This document shows positions 24,883-33,599 of a stretch of 64,000 nt of DNA, piece by piece. The notes beneath the pieces are model-generated. The model searched no databases, was not told the origin of the DNA, and saw only the letters and a program-made list of their open reading frames with translations. Where the stretch lies: contig JADJNY010000002.1 in NCBI GenBank assembly GCA_016714045.1, positions 682,001 through 746,000 of the forward strand, in the 5' to 3' direction. The DNA comes from Planctomycetota bacterium. GTDB lineage: Bacteria; Planctomycetota; UBA1135; GCA-002686595. Within the stretch, counting starts at the first letter, position 1; every line of letters begins with the position of its first letter. Made by a program: the position numbers and the translations under genes.

Positions 24883-26265
24883 ATGCAGAAGAGTCTCCTC
24901 CTGCTCGCGCTGCTCTGCGCGTCGACCGCGTGCCGGTCGACCGACGAGCCCGCCGCGAGTCCGCCCGCTGGGGCGCACTCAGCCGAACCGAAGGCCCAAG
25001 CCGTTGCCGCGCTGCCGATCGTCCCGGCGAAGAAGGCCGACGAGAAGGCCGCTCCCAAAGAGGACGTCTACCTCGCCGTGCCCGCGCTCCCCGCCGCGAA
25101 GCCCGCGGAGGAGCCGAAGGCCGCCGCGCCCGTCGGCACGCGCGCGGAACGCTTCGAAGCGCTCCAGAAGGAGTTCGACGAGGCGATGAACGCGTACTAC
25201 GACCTGTTCCGCAACGCGAAGAGCGAAGCGGAGATGCAGGCGGTCGCCAAGACCGCGAAGGCGCCCGACACGGCGCCGTTCTTCGCGCGCGCGAACGCGC
25301 TGCTCGACGAGGATCCGACGGACGCGACGGCGTTCTCCGCCCTCCAGTGGATGTTCGACAACTCGCGCGACGAGAAGCAGACCGAGCGTCTGTGCGCGAT
25401 CGTCGAGAAGCACCACTTTGCGAAGGCGGAGGTCGCGGAGCTCCTGCGCCCACTCGCTTATTCGGGCTCCGCTGGCAACCAGCTGATCGAACGGCTCTCG
25501 AAGGAGAGCCCGCACGAGGCCGTGCGCGGACGCGCGCTCTTCCAGTGCGCGACCTCCGCGATGGAGGACGTCCGCTTCGCCGCCGAGGTGAAGTCGATGG
25601 CCGACGGTCCGGAGAAGGACAGCTACAAGGGCTACCTCGGTGAGGAGCGCTTCGCGAGGCTGATGCTGCTCGACGCCGCGCAGGCGGAGAAGGACGCGCT
25701 GGCGCTCTTCCAGCGCGTGCAGAAGGAGTACGGCTCCGTGAAGCTGCACGTCGGGACGCCGTACGAGTCGACGCTCGGCGAGCAGTCCGGTGCGAACATC
25801 TTCGAGATCGAGAACCTCGCCGTCGGCAAGACCGCGCCGGAGATCGAGGGCGAGGACGTCGCGGGCGTCGCGTTCAAACTGAGCGACTACCGCGGCAAGG
25901 TGGTCATGCTCGACTTCTGGGGATTCTGGTGAGGCCCTTGCCGGGCCATGATCCCGCACGAGCGGTCGCTCGTGGAGAAGCTGAAGAACGAACCCTTCGC
26001 GCTGATCGGCGTCAACAGCGACAGCGACAAGGACAAGCTGGTGCAGCAGATGAAGGACGAAGGCGTCACGTGGCGCTCGTTCTGGAACGGACCCAAGGGG
26101 ACGAGCGGTCCGATCTCGACGACGTGGAACGTGCACGGCTGGCCGACCCTGTACTTCATCGACCACAAGGGCGTGATCCGCGCGCGCGACGTGCGCGACG
26201 AAGCCGCGATGGAGAAGCTGATCGACGAGCTGATCGTCGAGGCGAAGAAGGACGCGACGAAGTAG
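24883..26265 (+). CDS. Predicted selenoprotein: lipoprotein TlpA-like redoxin with U-G-P-C active site (TGA at 25930-25932)
   Basis: Read through one TGA, this is a 460-residue protein. The N-terminus KSLLLLALLCASTAC is a lipoprotein signal with Cys17. A Pro/Ala/Lys linker and an alpha-helical middle domain follow. From about residue 312 comes a TlpA-like redoxin: VGKTAPEIEGEDVAG, LSDYRGKVVMLDFWGFW, then TGA, then GPCRAMIPHERSLVEKL. The TGA (codon 350) sits exactly where the first active-site Cys of W-C-G-P-C-R is expected; Cys353 is retained. The same frame then runs 111 codons with strong family pattern (ALIGVNSDSDKDKL, TWRSFWNGP, WNVHGWPTLYFIDHKGVIR) to a TAG. A SECIS-like hairpin lies 25957-25974. 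Sec is therefore more likely than termination. The alternative, a nonsense mutation from TGC or TGT, is less likely because downstream codon use is intact. Reduction of extracytoplasmic disulfides is the inferred role. Confidence 0.8.
25933..25947 (+). other. Short hairpin immediately after the TGA of the redoxin
   Basis: GGCCC-TTGCC-GGGCC forms a 5-bp GC stem starting one base after the TGA. It is too close to the codon to be the SECIS by itself, but it could slow the ribosome or form the lower part of an extended structure. Confidence 0.35.
25957..25974 (+). promoter_or_regulatory. Bacterial SECIS-like hairpin (redoxin 24883-26265)
   Basis: CACGAGC-GGTC-GCTCGTG is a perfect 7-bp stem with a 4-nt loop starting GG. 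The loop begins 31 nt after the last base of the in-frame TGA. Published criteria for bacterial SECIS elements ask for a G among the first two loop bases and an apical loop about 16-37 nt after the UGA; both are met. The hairpin lies inside coding sequence, as in fdhF. Confidence 0.65.
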
Positions 26266-26289
26266 CGCGTCGATCGTTCGCGATTTGAA

Positions 26290-26327
26290 GCGCGCGGCGC
26301 GTTCCCGAGCGGGAGCGCGCCGCGCGC
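26290..26327 (+). terminator. Strong GC hairpin, likely transcription terminator
   Basis: GCGCGCGGCGCG pairs with CGCGCCGCGCGC (12 bp), and the stem continues inside as TCCC-GAGC-GGGA. It lies 25 nt after the stop of the predicted selenoprotein and is followed by a short CGTTTC. It could act for both convergent genes. Confidence 0.5.
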
Positions 26328-26448
26328 CGTTTCATCGGGCGTGTCGTATGGCGTTGCGAGCCGAGCTGTGAGCGGCGCCGCCGGCTCCGGGGCGCGCGGC
26401 CTCGCGTGCGGTACTGCGCGCGCTGGCTGGACGGCGAGCGCGAGACCT

Positions 26449-26850
26449 TCAGTTTCGGACTTCGCTCGACAGCGCGAGCGTGTTGCCCTCGCTGTCGGTG
26501 AAGAACGCCATCCATAGCTCGTGGTCGGGCATCTTCGCGACGAGCACAGGGTCGGAGCGGAACGCGACGCCGCGCTCGACGAGTCGTACGTGCGCCGCGC
26601 GGATGTCCTGCACCGCGAAGTACAGGATCGACGACGGGTGGTCGAACTCCTTCTTCTCCGGCAGCGCGAGCATGACGCGCGTGCCGCCGACGTCGAAGAA
26701 GGCCATGTGACCGTGCGCCTCGAAGAGCAGCTTCAGCCCGAGCACGTCGCGCCAGAACGCGACGGCGCGAGGGAGGTCGCGCGCGTTGACGGCGACCTGC
26801 GCGATGCGAGCGAGGTGGGCGGGGTCGTTCACGGGCTGGGTGTGCGGCAT
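26449..26850 (-). CDS. VOC (glyoxalase-like) domain protein
   Basis: A 133-residue single VOC domain. The opening IAQVAVNARDLPRAVAFWRD, the strand HGHMAFFDVGGTRVMLALPE, and the end MAFFTDSEGNTLALSSEV with the conserved Glu-Gly-Asn turn are characteristic. The final Glu/Asp positions that bind metal in glyoxalase I are only partly visible. The start was set at the ATG preceded by GAGG; a longer reading from 26904 lacks similarity. It lies upstream of nothing obvious and converges with the selenoprotein gene across the hairpin at 26290-26327. The substrate is unknown. Confidence 0.85.
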   Translation of the reverse strand: MPHTQPVNDPAHLARIAQVAVNARDLPRAVAFWRDVLGLKLLFEAHGHMAFFDVGGTRVMLALPEKKEFDHPSSILYFAVQDIRAAHVRLVERGVAFRSDPVLVAKMPDHELWMAFFTDSEGNTLALSSEVRN

Positions 26851-26928
26851 GGGATCCTCGGGGAGAGGTGGGTCAGCCTGACGACGAGTCGACGGCGCGT
26901 CCATGGGGCGCGCTCGGCGGGAACGTGC

Positions 26929-27471
26929 TCAGCACGTGCGGGCACGGCCCACCGGCTCCGAGCGCACGAGCGCGTAGAGCATCTGGTCCTGCACGACGCC
27001 GTCCTTGATCACGGCCTGGCGCATGCGGGCCTCGAGCACGAAGCCCGCCTTCTCGAGGACGCGGCACGACGCGGCGTTGCGGGCGTACGGCAGCGCGACG
27101 AGTCGCACGAGCCCGTGCTCGCGCATGCGGTCGAGCGCGAACGCGCGGACGGCCGCGGTCATGATCCCGCGGCCCCAGTGCGGCCGCGCGAGCCAGTAAC
27201 CGAGCTCGGCGGTGAGGCGCTCGACGTCGGTGTGGAGCATGAGACCGATGCCGCCGGCCGCTTCGCCGTCGACCTCGATCGCGAAGAACGTGATCGGGTC
27301 CTGCTTCGCGACCATCGCGAGGAAACGGTGCGCGTCCTCGAGCCGGTACGGATGCGGGAACGCGTCGCGCAGGTTGAGCCAGACGTCGCGGTCGTTCGCG
27401 TGACGCGCGAGCGCCTCGGCGTCGGAGTCGCGCCAGTCGCGCAGCGTGCAGAGGGGGAGGACGAGCTTCAT
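26929..27471 (-). CDS. GNAT N-acetyltransferase, RimJ/RimL-like
   Basis: A 180-residue acetyl-CoA-dependent N-acetyltransferase of the GNAT fold. Marks are LRDWRDSDAEALARHANDRD at the start, TFFAIEVDGEAAGGIGLM (beta 4), the acetyl-CoA loop ARPHWGRGIMTAAVRAFA, and YARNAASCRVLEKAGFVLEA near the end. The RimJ/L-like subfamily acetylates ribosomal protein or other N-termini and also antibiotics or small amines; the substrate is not predictable. A TATCCT -10-like box ends 8 nt before the ATG and there is no Shine-Dalgarno sequence, consistent with a leaderless mRNA. The short C-terminal tail RSEPVGRARTC carries one Cys. Confidence 0.9.
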   Translation of the reverse strand: MKLVLPLCTLRDWRDSDAEALARHANDRDVWLNLRDAFPHPYRLEDAHRFLAMVAKQDPITFFAIEVDGEAAGGIGLMLHTDVERLTAELGYWLARPHWGRGIMTAAVRAFALDRMREHGLVRLVALPYARNAASCRVLEKAGFVLEARMRQAVIKDGVVQDQMLYALVRSEPVGRARTC

Positions 27472-27479
27472 CGCCGCGC

Positions 27480-27485
27480 AGGATA
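27480..27485 (-). promoter_or_regulatory. -10-like box, leaderless start
   Basis: TATCCT on the reverse strand ends 8 nt before the GNAT start codon, with no ribosome-binding site between. The same hexamer precedes the genes at 42509 and 61207. Confidence 0.4.
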
Positions 27486-27528
27486 GCGCGTACGAGCATC
27501 GGGGCCTCGGCGGCGGGGGCGCGGAGGA

Positions 27529-29721
27529 TCAGCGCTCGATGCGGATGTCCGTCGTCGCGCCGTCCACGAGGACCACCGCGCGGCGCACGAGCACGGTGCG
27601 CGCGTCGGCGAGACGGACCTCCGCCGCGCCGGCGCCGCCCGAGAGCGTGAACACGCCCGCGCCGTTCACGAACTGCGCGGAGCGGCATGCGCCGTCCTGC
27701 CACAGGCCGATGCGCCCGGGCTCGACGTCGCCTTCGACGACCACGCGCACGCGGCTCGTCCGCGCGAGCGGCGCGAGCTCGATCGCGACGTCGCCGAGCG
27801 CCGCGCCCGCGGCGACGCGGACCCGCGCGCTCGCACCGATGCGGCCGTCCTGCGTGAACGCGCCGACGACGTACTCGCCCGCGGCGAGCCCGTCGAACGC
27901 GAACGCGCCGTCCGTGTCGCCCGAACCGAGCGTCTCGGCCTCGTCGCGGTCGACGCGCGTGAGCACGACCTCGCTGCGCACGACCTCGCGCGTCGCGGCG
28001 TCGACGATGCGGCCCGTGATCCGCGCGCCGAGCTGCATGCGGATCACGATCGGCGGACCGCCGGCGCGCGCGCAAACGGGCTCGATCGGCGCGTAGCCGC
28101 GCGAGAAGGTCTCGATCACGAACTCGCCGGTCGTGACCGGTCCGATCGCGAAGGAGCCGTCGAGCTCCGGTTGTCCGGTCAACCCGCCGCCGATCTCGAC
28201 CGCTTGCGCGATCAGGATCACGTTCGGCGCGGTGTCCTTGTCTGCGTCGGGCGGAAAGAGCTTGCCGTCGGGCGTCTCGACGCGGCCGCGCACGTAGAGA
28301 CCGCGCGGCGCGTGCAGCACGAACGTGCGCGCGGGCTCGCCCGGCGCGAGCTCGATGCGCTCCGCGATCGGCGCGACGGCGTCGGGATCGGAAGGGCTCC
28401 ACGGTGCGCGCGTCGGCGCGAGCGCGACCCACCACGCGCCCGGCGCGACGTGTTCGAAGCGCGCGACACCGTGCTCGTCGGTCCAGGTGCGTTGCTCGAA
28501 CTGCGGCACGTCGTTCGACGGGAGCACCGCACGCGTGTCGCCGGGGCGTGCGTCGACGCCGCGCCGCAGGAGACCGACGCGGCGCTCGGCGACCGGCCGT
28601 TCGTCCTGATCGAGCACGGTCACCGCGAGATCGGTGCCGCCGTCGAGCACGATCACGAGCTCGCGCGCCTCGCCGGGCTGGAGCACGATCGGTTCGGGGT
28701 GGACGTAGTCGGGCGAACCGTCGTGAGCGAGCGCGAGCTTCAGCGGCGCGAGCGAGGGCAGCCCTTCGAGGCGCGCCCGACCATCGTCCTCGACCGATGC
28801 GCCCCACTCGATCCAGCCCGTCGGAGCGCGCTCTTCGCGCAGTTCGAGCGGGACCAGCGACGCCGCGAGGCACGCCGTCGTCGCGCGCAGGACGTCGCTC
28901 GCCGCTCGGGAACGATCGTGCACGCGCAAGACGAGCGTGGCGGCGCGTTCGAGGCGCACGTCGCGCTCGCGCGGTTCCTCCGCGTTCGACCAGGTGTAGA
29001 CGACGCAGGGCGAACGATCCTCGCAAGCGACCTGGACGAACTGGAGGCCCTGCACACCGATGCAGAACTCCGCGCGGCCTTCCGCGTCGACGCGCGCGAC
29101 TTCGGGGCCCGGCGCGACGGGGGTCGGGCGCGGCGGATCGACCGGGACCAGGGCGCGCGCCGATCCGCGCGCGACGTGAGCGCCGTCCTCGGCGCGGACG
29201 AACCGCAGACGGTAGGCCGATTCGCACCCGGCGTGGAAGCGGAGCTCGACCGTGCGCGCCTCGCCGCGCGTGAGCGGTGCGACGTCGACTGCGGCGCAGG
29301 AGAGCGCCTGCAGCGTGTCGCGCGCGAAGCGGTCCATCGCCTTGACGAAGAGCGGCGTGTCCGCGGGCACGTCGAGCGCGAGCTCGCCGCGCTCGTCGGT
29401 CGCGAGCTCCGCGACGAACGCGGGTTCGCGGTGCGGCAGGATCGGACTGCGCACGCGCACGCGCGTGCGCGCGAGCACGGCGCCGTCCGGATCGAGCGCG
29501 ACGAGGCGCAGGCTCGCGCCCGCGTCGGGCCGGCGTCCGTCGGCGCGCTCCGTAGGCGGAGCGAGCGCAGTCGGTGGAGCGAGCTCGTCCGCGCGCTCGT
29601 CGTCGAGCACGGTCGCGCCTTGGAGCCGCGCGTCGCTGGCGTCGGGTGTGCGGGGAGCGAGCCACCAGGCGAGCACGCACGCCATCACGGCGAGGTGGAT
29701 CGCGAGCAGGACCTTGCGCAT
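27529..29721 (-). CDS. Membrane-anchored carboxypeptidase-regulatory-like repeat protein
   Basis: A 730-residue protein with an N-terminal anchor (VLLAIHLAVMACVLAWWLAP) and an Ala/Thr/Glu-rich linker, then repeated beta-sandwich units. Recurrent pieces are DERPVAERRVGLLRRGVD, ARFEHVAPGAWWVALAPT, VRGRVETPDGKLFPPDA, ITGRIVDAATREVVRSEV and GAFAFDGLAAGEYVVGAFT. These are of the carboxypeptidase-regulatory/CnaB type, as in the tandem genes at 7.3-11.9 kb and in the tail of the sigma fusion at 29927. It is divergent from that sigma fusion with 205 nt between them, so the two may share regulation. No enzyme motif is visible. Confidence 0.8.
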   Translation of the reverse strand: MRKVLLAIHLAVMACVLAWWLAPRTPDASDARLQGATVLDDERADELAPPTALAPPTERADGRRPDAGASLRLVALDPDGAVLARTRVRVRSPILPHREPAFVAELATDERGELALDVPADTPLFVKAMDRFARDTLQALSCAAVDVAPLTRGEARTVELRFHAGCESAYRLRFVRAEDGAHVARGSARALVPVDPPRPTPVAPGPEVARVDAEGRAEFCIGVQGLQFVQVACEDRSPCVVYTWSNAEEPRERDVRLERAATLVLRVHDRSRAASDVLRATTACLAASLVPLELREERAPTGWIEWGASVEDDGRARLEGLPSLAPLKLALAHDGSPDYVHPEPIVLQPGEARELVIVLDGGTDLAVTVLDQDERPVAERRVGLLRRGVDARPGDTRAVLPSNDVPQFEQRTWTDEHGVARFEHVAPGAWWVALAPTRAPWSPSDPDAVAPIAERIELAPGEPARTFVLHAPRGLYVRGRVETPDGKLFPPDADKDTAPNVILIAQAVEIGGGLTGQPELDGSFAIGPVTTGEFVIETFSRGYAPIEPVCARAGGPPIVIRMQLGARITGRIVDAATREVVRSEVVLTRVDRDEAETLGSGDTDGAFAFDGLAAGEYVVGAFTQDGRIGASARVRVAAGAALGDVAIELAPLARTSRVRVVVEGDVEPGRIGLWQDGACRSAQFVNGAGVFTLSGGAGAAEVRLADARTVLVRRAVVLVDGATTDIRIER

Positions 29722-29926
29722 GCCGCGTCAGCGTACCCGTGCGCGATCTCCGGGTTAGCGTCGGCCCGATTCGTCGGCCTCCGGTCCGGGGCCCTGCGCG
29801 GGGGCGGAGCTGCGGACGTCGGTTTCGAGGCGTCGGAGCGGCTGCGAGCGGGCCCAGGTCGCCCTCGCGCATCGCGGGCTCGATTTTCCGGGGCGCATTC
29901 CCGCTCCTTCGCGACAAGGTAAGGGC

Positions 29927-32900
29927 ATGACCGACCCCCGCAGCGTCGAGCAGCTCTTCGAGCGCTTCGCCCGCACCGGCGACCCGCGCGCGCTCGGGGC
30001 GGTCTACGACGCGCTCGCGCCGGCGCTGCTCGGCGTCGCGCTGCACCTCGCGCGCGACGCGGCGGAGGCGGAGGACCTGCTCCAGGCGACGTTCGTCACC
30101 GCGATCGAGCGCGCGTCGACGTGGCGCGCGGACACGCGGGTCGAGCCCTGGCTCGTCGGGATCCTCGGCAACCACGCGCGGAACGCCGCGCGCAGCGGAG
30201 CGCGCGTCCCCGACGAACGGCGGCTCGCTCCCGAGCGCGCCGAGGCGCCGGACGACGCGGCGAGCGCAAACGAGCTCGAGGCCGCGCTCACGTCGGCGCT
30301 CGCCGGGTTGCCCGAGGCGTTCCGGCCCGTGCTCGTCCTGCGCCTGCGGCACGGGCTCACCTCCGCGGAAATCGCGGCGGCGCTCGGCCGTCCACCGGGA
30401 ACGGTGCGCACGCAGCTCGCGCGCGGGCTCGAAGCCGTGCGCCGCCTGCTCCCCGCGAGCCTCGCCGGAGCGTTCGCCGCGCTCGCGGCGCGCCCCGCGC
30501 GCGGCCTCGACGCCGTCCGCGCCGCGCTGCTCGAGCACGCGTCGGCGGCGGCACCCGCGGCGCTCACCACCACCACCGTCCTCGGAGTGCTCACCGTGAA
30601 GCTCGCCCTTGCCGCCGTCGTCGCCGTCGCGCTCGTCGCGACGAGCTGGTTCCTCCTGCAGTCGGACGACGCGGCGTCCGCGCGGCCCGACCCGCCGGTC
30701 GCCGCAGAGCGTCCGCCCGCGGAGCGCGCGCTCGAGTCCGACGCGGCGCGCGCGTCCGAAGCCGCGCCGCGCACCGCGGCCGCGTCGGAAGCGCCGTCCT
30801 CGTCCGCGCCCGCCGTGCCGAGCTCCTCCGGCACGCGGCTGCGCGTGCACGTGCTCCACGCCGCGACCGGCGAGTCCGCGGCGCGCGCGCTCGTGCTCGT
30901 CAGCCGCGCATTCGCCGGCGGCTACCCGCTCGACGACGTCGAGCTCGTCACCGACGAACGCGGCGACGCGGAGCTCGCGGGCCTCGCACCCGGCCTCGTC
31001 TACGCGCGCGGCGTGCAGGGCGGATCGGCGCACGGAAGGGTGCCCGCGCGTGGCGAGCTCGCGCTCGAGCTCGTCCTCCCGCGCGGCGTCGACGTCGAAG
31101 GCCGCGTCACGGACGCGAGCGGCCGGCCGGTCGGCGGCGCGCACGTGTGGCTCTCCGACGTCGCGAACCTCGACTCGGGTCGCGTCGTCGCGACCACGGC
31201 GTCGGATGGCGCGTTCCGCCTGCGCGACGTCGGCGAGCGGCGCTGGATCGCGGCGAAGGCCGCTGGGTTCGCCCTCTCCTACCTGCAGGAGGTGCGCGGG
31301 GCGGTTGGCGACGTCGCGCGGCCGACGATCGTGCTCGACCGCACCGGCGCGCGGCTCGCGGGGCGCGTCGTCGATGCCGCGGGGCTCCCGCTCGCCGGCG
31401 TGTTCGTGCTCGCGGGCGAGGAGGGCGCGCTGCCGACGCGCGTGCTCGAGACGGGCCTCTCCACGCGCGCGACGGCGCCGCAGGGTGCGCGCACGGACGA
31501 ACGCGGCGAGTACGCGGTCGATGGCGTGCCGCTCGGCACGTGCGTCGTGCAGGCGCGCGCTCCCGGCACCGCGGCGGCGCGCGTCGAGACCGTGATCACG
31601 GAGAGCGGCGGGCGCGCGGACCTCCAGCTCGTCCGCGGCGCGCGCGTCGCGGGCCGCGTGATGGACGCCGCGGGCGCGCCGATCGCGACGGTCGAGTTCC
31701 GCCACGGCCCGCCCGGGCGCTTCGCGTCGGCGTTGACGCACAGCCTCGACGACGGGCGCTTCGAGCTCGCGGGCCTTCCACCCGGCGACGTGCTCGTCAC
31801 GGCGCGCACGCTCGACCAGCGCGGGCTCGAGCGCACGTTCCGTCTCGCTGCAGGCGAGGAGCGCGAATGGAACCTCCGCTTCGACGACGCCGGCGGCCCG
31901 CCGATGATCCGCGGCGTCGTCGTCGACGAGCTCGGCGCGCCGCTCGCGGGGATGGGCGTCTCCGCGCTCGCGCAGGGCGTCGCCGATCCCGATTCGGCCA
32001 CCGCGCCCTCCACCGATGCGCGCGGCGCGTTCGCGCTCCAGGTCCGCCCCGATCGCGTTTACCGCGTGCTCGTGTGCCGGCCGGACGAGTGGGCGCTCCT
32101 CCCGCGAGCCTTCGTGGACGGAGCGCGCGCCGGCGGCGAACCGCTGCGCCTCGTCGTCGAGGACGCGCAGCGCACGCGCGGGCGCGTCGTCGGCACGGTC
32201 ACGGACGCGGCGGGCGCGCCCGTCGCCGATGCGGACGTGCTCCTGTGGCATCCGGCGCTCGCGCTCTGGCACCAGGAGCACCCGAGCGGTCCCGAGGCGC
32301 GCTTCGCCTTCGAGCTCGTCCCGCCAGGCGACGTCACGCTCGAGGTGCGCTCGGCCGCGCACCCGTGGAAGAAGCTCGGCACGCGCGCGGTGCGTGCGGG
32401 CGAGACGCTCGAGCTCGGCGCGATCGTGCTCGACGACGCGGGCCGCGTCGGCGGCACGATCACGGTGGCGGGCGGCGCGCGGGAGGAGCTCCTGAAGGCG
32501 GTCGAGCTCACGCTCTCGGACGATCGCGGCCAGTGGTCCGGCACGGCCTCGATCGCCGGCGGCGAGTACCGCTCGGGCGCGCTCGCGCCGGGCACCCATC
32601 GGCTCCATGCGCGCGGAGACGGGATCCTCGACGTCCAGCGCGACGTGGAGGTCGCGGCCGGGCGCGAGGCGCGCATCGATCTCGTGCTCGTCGCGACGGG
32701 CACGCGACCGGCGGTGTGCACGGTGCCGGGGGACGCGCCGGCGCCGGAGTGGCTCACCTTCGCGGCGCTCGACGCTCAGCGCGCGACGGTCTGCCTGCGC
32801 AGCGCGCGCGTGGGCGCGGACCGGAGCGCTTCCGTGCTCCTGTCGGTCCCGCCGGGCGCGTACCGGCTCGTCGTCCTCGGCCCGAACGGACGCGGCCCGG

Positions 32901-32989
32901 AGCTCGAGTTCACGCAGAGCGGCACGGGGCGCGAGGGCGAGCTGCGCGCGAGCTTTCCCGCGGCCTCCGACGCCGCTCCCGGGCGTTGA
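29927..32989 (+). CDS. ECF sigma factor fused to a transmembrane segment and extracytoplasmic carboxypeptidase-regulatory-like repeats
   Basis: A 1020-residue single polypeptide. Residues about 1-90 form sigma region 2 (VEQLFERFARTGDPRALGAV, then EAEDLLQATFVTAIERASTW), and about 115-170 form region 4 (LPEAFRPVLVLRLRHGLTSA, then IAAALGRPPGTVRTQLARGL). After a linker comes one hydrophobic helix near 223-240 (LALAAVVAVALVATSWFLL), then an Ala/Pro/Ser-rich stretch and roughly eight beta-sandwich repeats such as VEGRVTDASGRPVGGAHVW and LAGRVVDAAGLPLAGVFVL. A sigma factor with such a tail should be tethered to the inner face of the membrane and carry its own sensor outside. Membrane-tethered ECF sigmas are known in Planctomycetota, but this tail type is unusual. 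The divergent neighbour has similar repeats. Confidence 0.88.
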   Translation: MTDPRSVEQLFERFARTGDPRALGAVYDALAPALLGVALHLARDAAEAEDLLQATFVTAIERASTWRADTRVEPWLVGILGNHARNAARSGARVPDERRLAPERAEAPDDAASANELEAALTSALAGLPEAFRPVLVLRLRHGLTSAEIAAALGRPPGTVRTQLARGLEAVRRLLPASLAGAFAALAARPARGLDAVRAALLEHASAAAPAALTTTTVLGVLTVKLALAAVVAVALVATSWFLLQSDDAASARPDPPVAAERPPAERALESDAARASEAAPRTAAASEAPSSSAPAVPSSSGTRLRVHVLHAATGESAARALVLVSRAFAGGYPLDDVELVTDERGDAELAGLAPGLVYARGVQGGSAHGRVPARGELALELVLPRGVDVEGRVTDASGRPVGGAHVWLSDVANLDSGRVVATTASDGAFRLRDVGERRWIAAKAAGFALSYLQEVRGAVGDVARPTIVLDRTGARLAGRVVDAAGLPLAGVFVLAGEEGALPTRVLETGLSTRATAPQGARTDERGEYAVDGVPLGTCVVQARAPGTAAARVETVITESGGRADLQLVRGARVAGRVMDAAGAPIATVEFRHGPPGRFASALTHSLDDGRFELAGLPPGDVLVTARTLDQRGLERTFRLAAGEEREWNLRFDDAGGPPMIRGVVVDELGAPLAGMGVSALAQGVADPDSATAPSTDARGAFALQVRPDRVYRVLVCRPDEWALLPRAFVDGARAGGEPLRLVVEDAQRTRGRVVGTVTDAAGAPVADADVLLWHPALALWHQEHPSGPEARFAFELVPPGDVTLEVRSAAHPWKKLGTRAVRAGETLELGAIVLDDAGRVGGTITVAGGAREELLKAVELTLSDDRGQWSGTASIAGGEYRSGALAPGTHRLHARGDGILDVQRDVEVAAGREARIDLVLVATGTRPAVCTVPGDAPAPEWLTFAALDAQRATVCLRSARVGADRSASVLLSVPPGAYRLVVLGPNGRGPELEFTQSGTGREGELRASFPAASDAAPGR

Positions 32990-33052
32990 ACCGAGGCGAT
33001 GGCGCGCGCCGGTCTCCGTGCTCGTGCGCTCGGGCCCATGCGCTCCGCTCGT

Positions 33053-33511
33053 TCACCCGATCGCGAGCAACGTTACCCGCGTCGCGTCGACGCGGCTCAA
33101 GCTCTCGCGCAGCGCACGGATCGCGCTCCACATCTTGCCGCCGGCGCCGGGCTCGTCGGACTCGTTGTACTCCTCGTAGTACTCCTGCAACTCGTCCTTC
33201 GGGATCCGCGCCGGATCGAGCGCGTCGTAGTGCGCCGCGCGGTGGTCCGCCGTCAGCAGGTAGCACGACCCGTTCGTCGCCTCGGAGAGCCGCGCGGTGA
33301 GCTCGTCGTGCTCCGACGAGCTGACGTTGATGCCGCGCTCCTCGTCGAGGTACGCGAACACGGCGCCGTAGATCCCGCCGTCGCCCGCGAACTGCGCGGC
33401 GGTCTTGCCCTCCCTCTTGAGGAAGAGGGCGAGCGTGCCCGCCTCCGCGGCGGCGCACGCGGCCTCGAGGCGGTCGATCGGGAGCAGGGTGAACGTGACG
33501 GCGGCGCTCAT
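33053..33511 (-). CDS. Hypothetical protein
   Basis: A 152-residue acidic protein, probably cytosolic. It starts with AAVTFTLLPIDRLEAAC and has a GIYGAVFAYLDEERGINVSS segment, then SCYLLTADHRAAHYDALDPA, a Glu/Tyr-rich DELQEYYEEYNESDEPG and a C-terminal hydrophobic strand VTLLAIG. There is some resemblance to DUF1877-type proteins, but the characteristic residues are not convincing. It converges with the sigma-factor fusion (63-nt gap, no obvious terminator). I do not recognise a function. Confidence 0.65.
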   Translation of the reverse strand: MSAAVTFTLLPIDRLEAACAAAEAGTLALFLKREGKTAAQFAGDGGIYGAVFAYLDEERGINVSSSEHDELTARLSEATNGSCYLLTADHRAAHYDALDPARIPKDELQEYYEEYNESDEPGAGGKMWSAIRALRESLSRVDATRVTLLAIG

Positions 33512-33599
33512 GGGTAACTCGGTCGCGAGAGTGTGACGCGCCCGCCGCGCGAGGCAAGCAGATGGCGGCTGCGGAATGTCGGCGCGCGCGAGTTCGCGC

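Noticed and set aside
24883..26265. TGA as tryptophan (alternative genetic code)
   Set aside because: TGA ends most genes in the window, and both internal TGA codons align with Cys, not Trp, positions.
26873..32608. A 1911-codon open frame on the reverse strand
   Set aside because: It is a shadow of the two convergent-coded genes in a very GC-rich region, full of Arg, Ala and Gly, with no family pattern.
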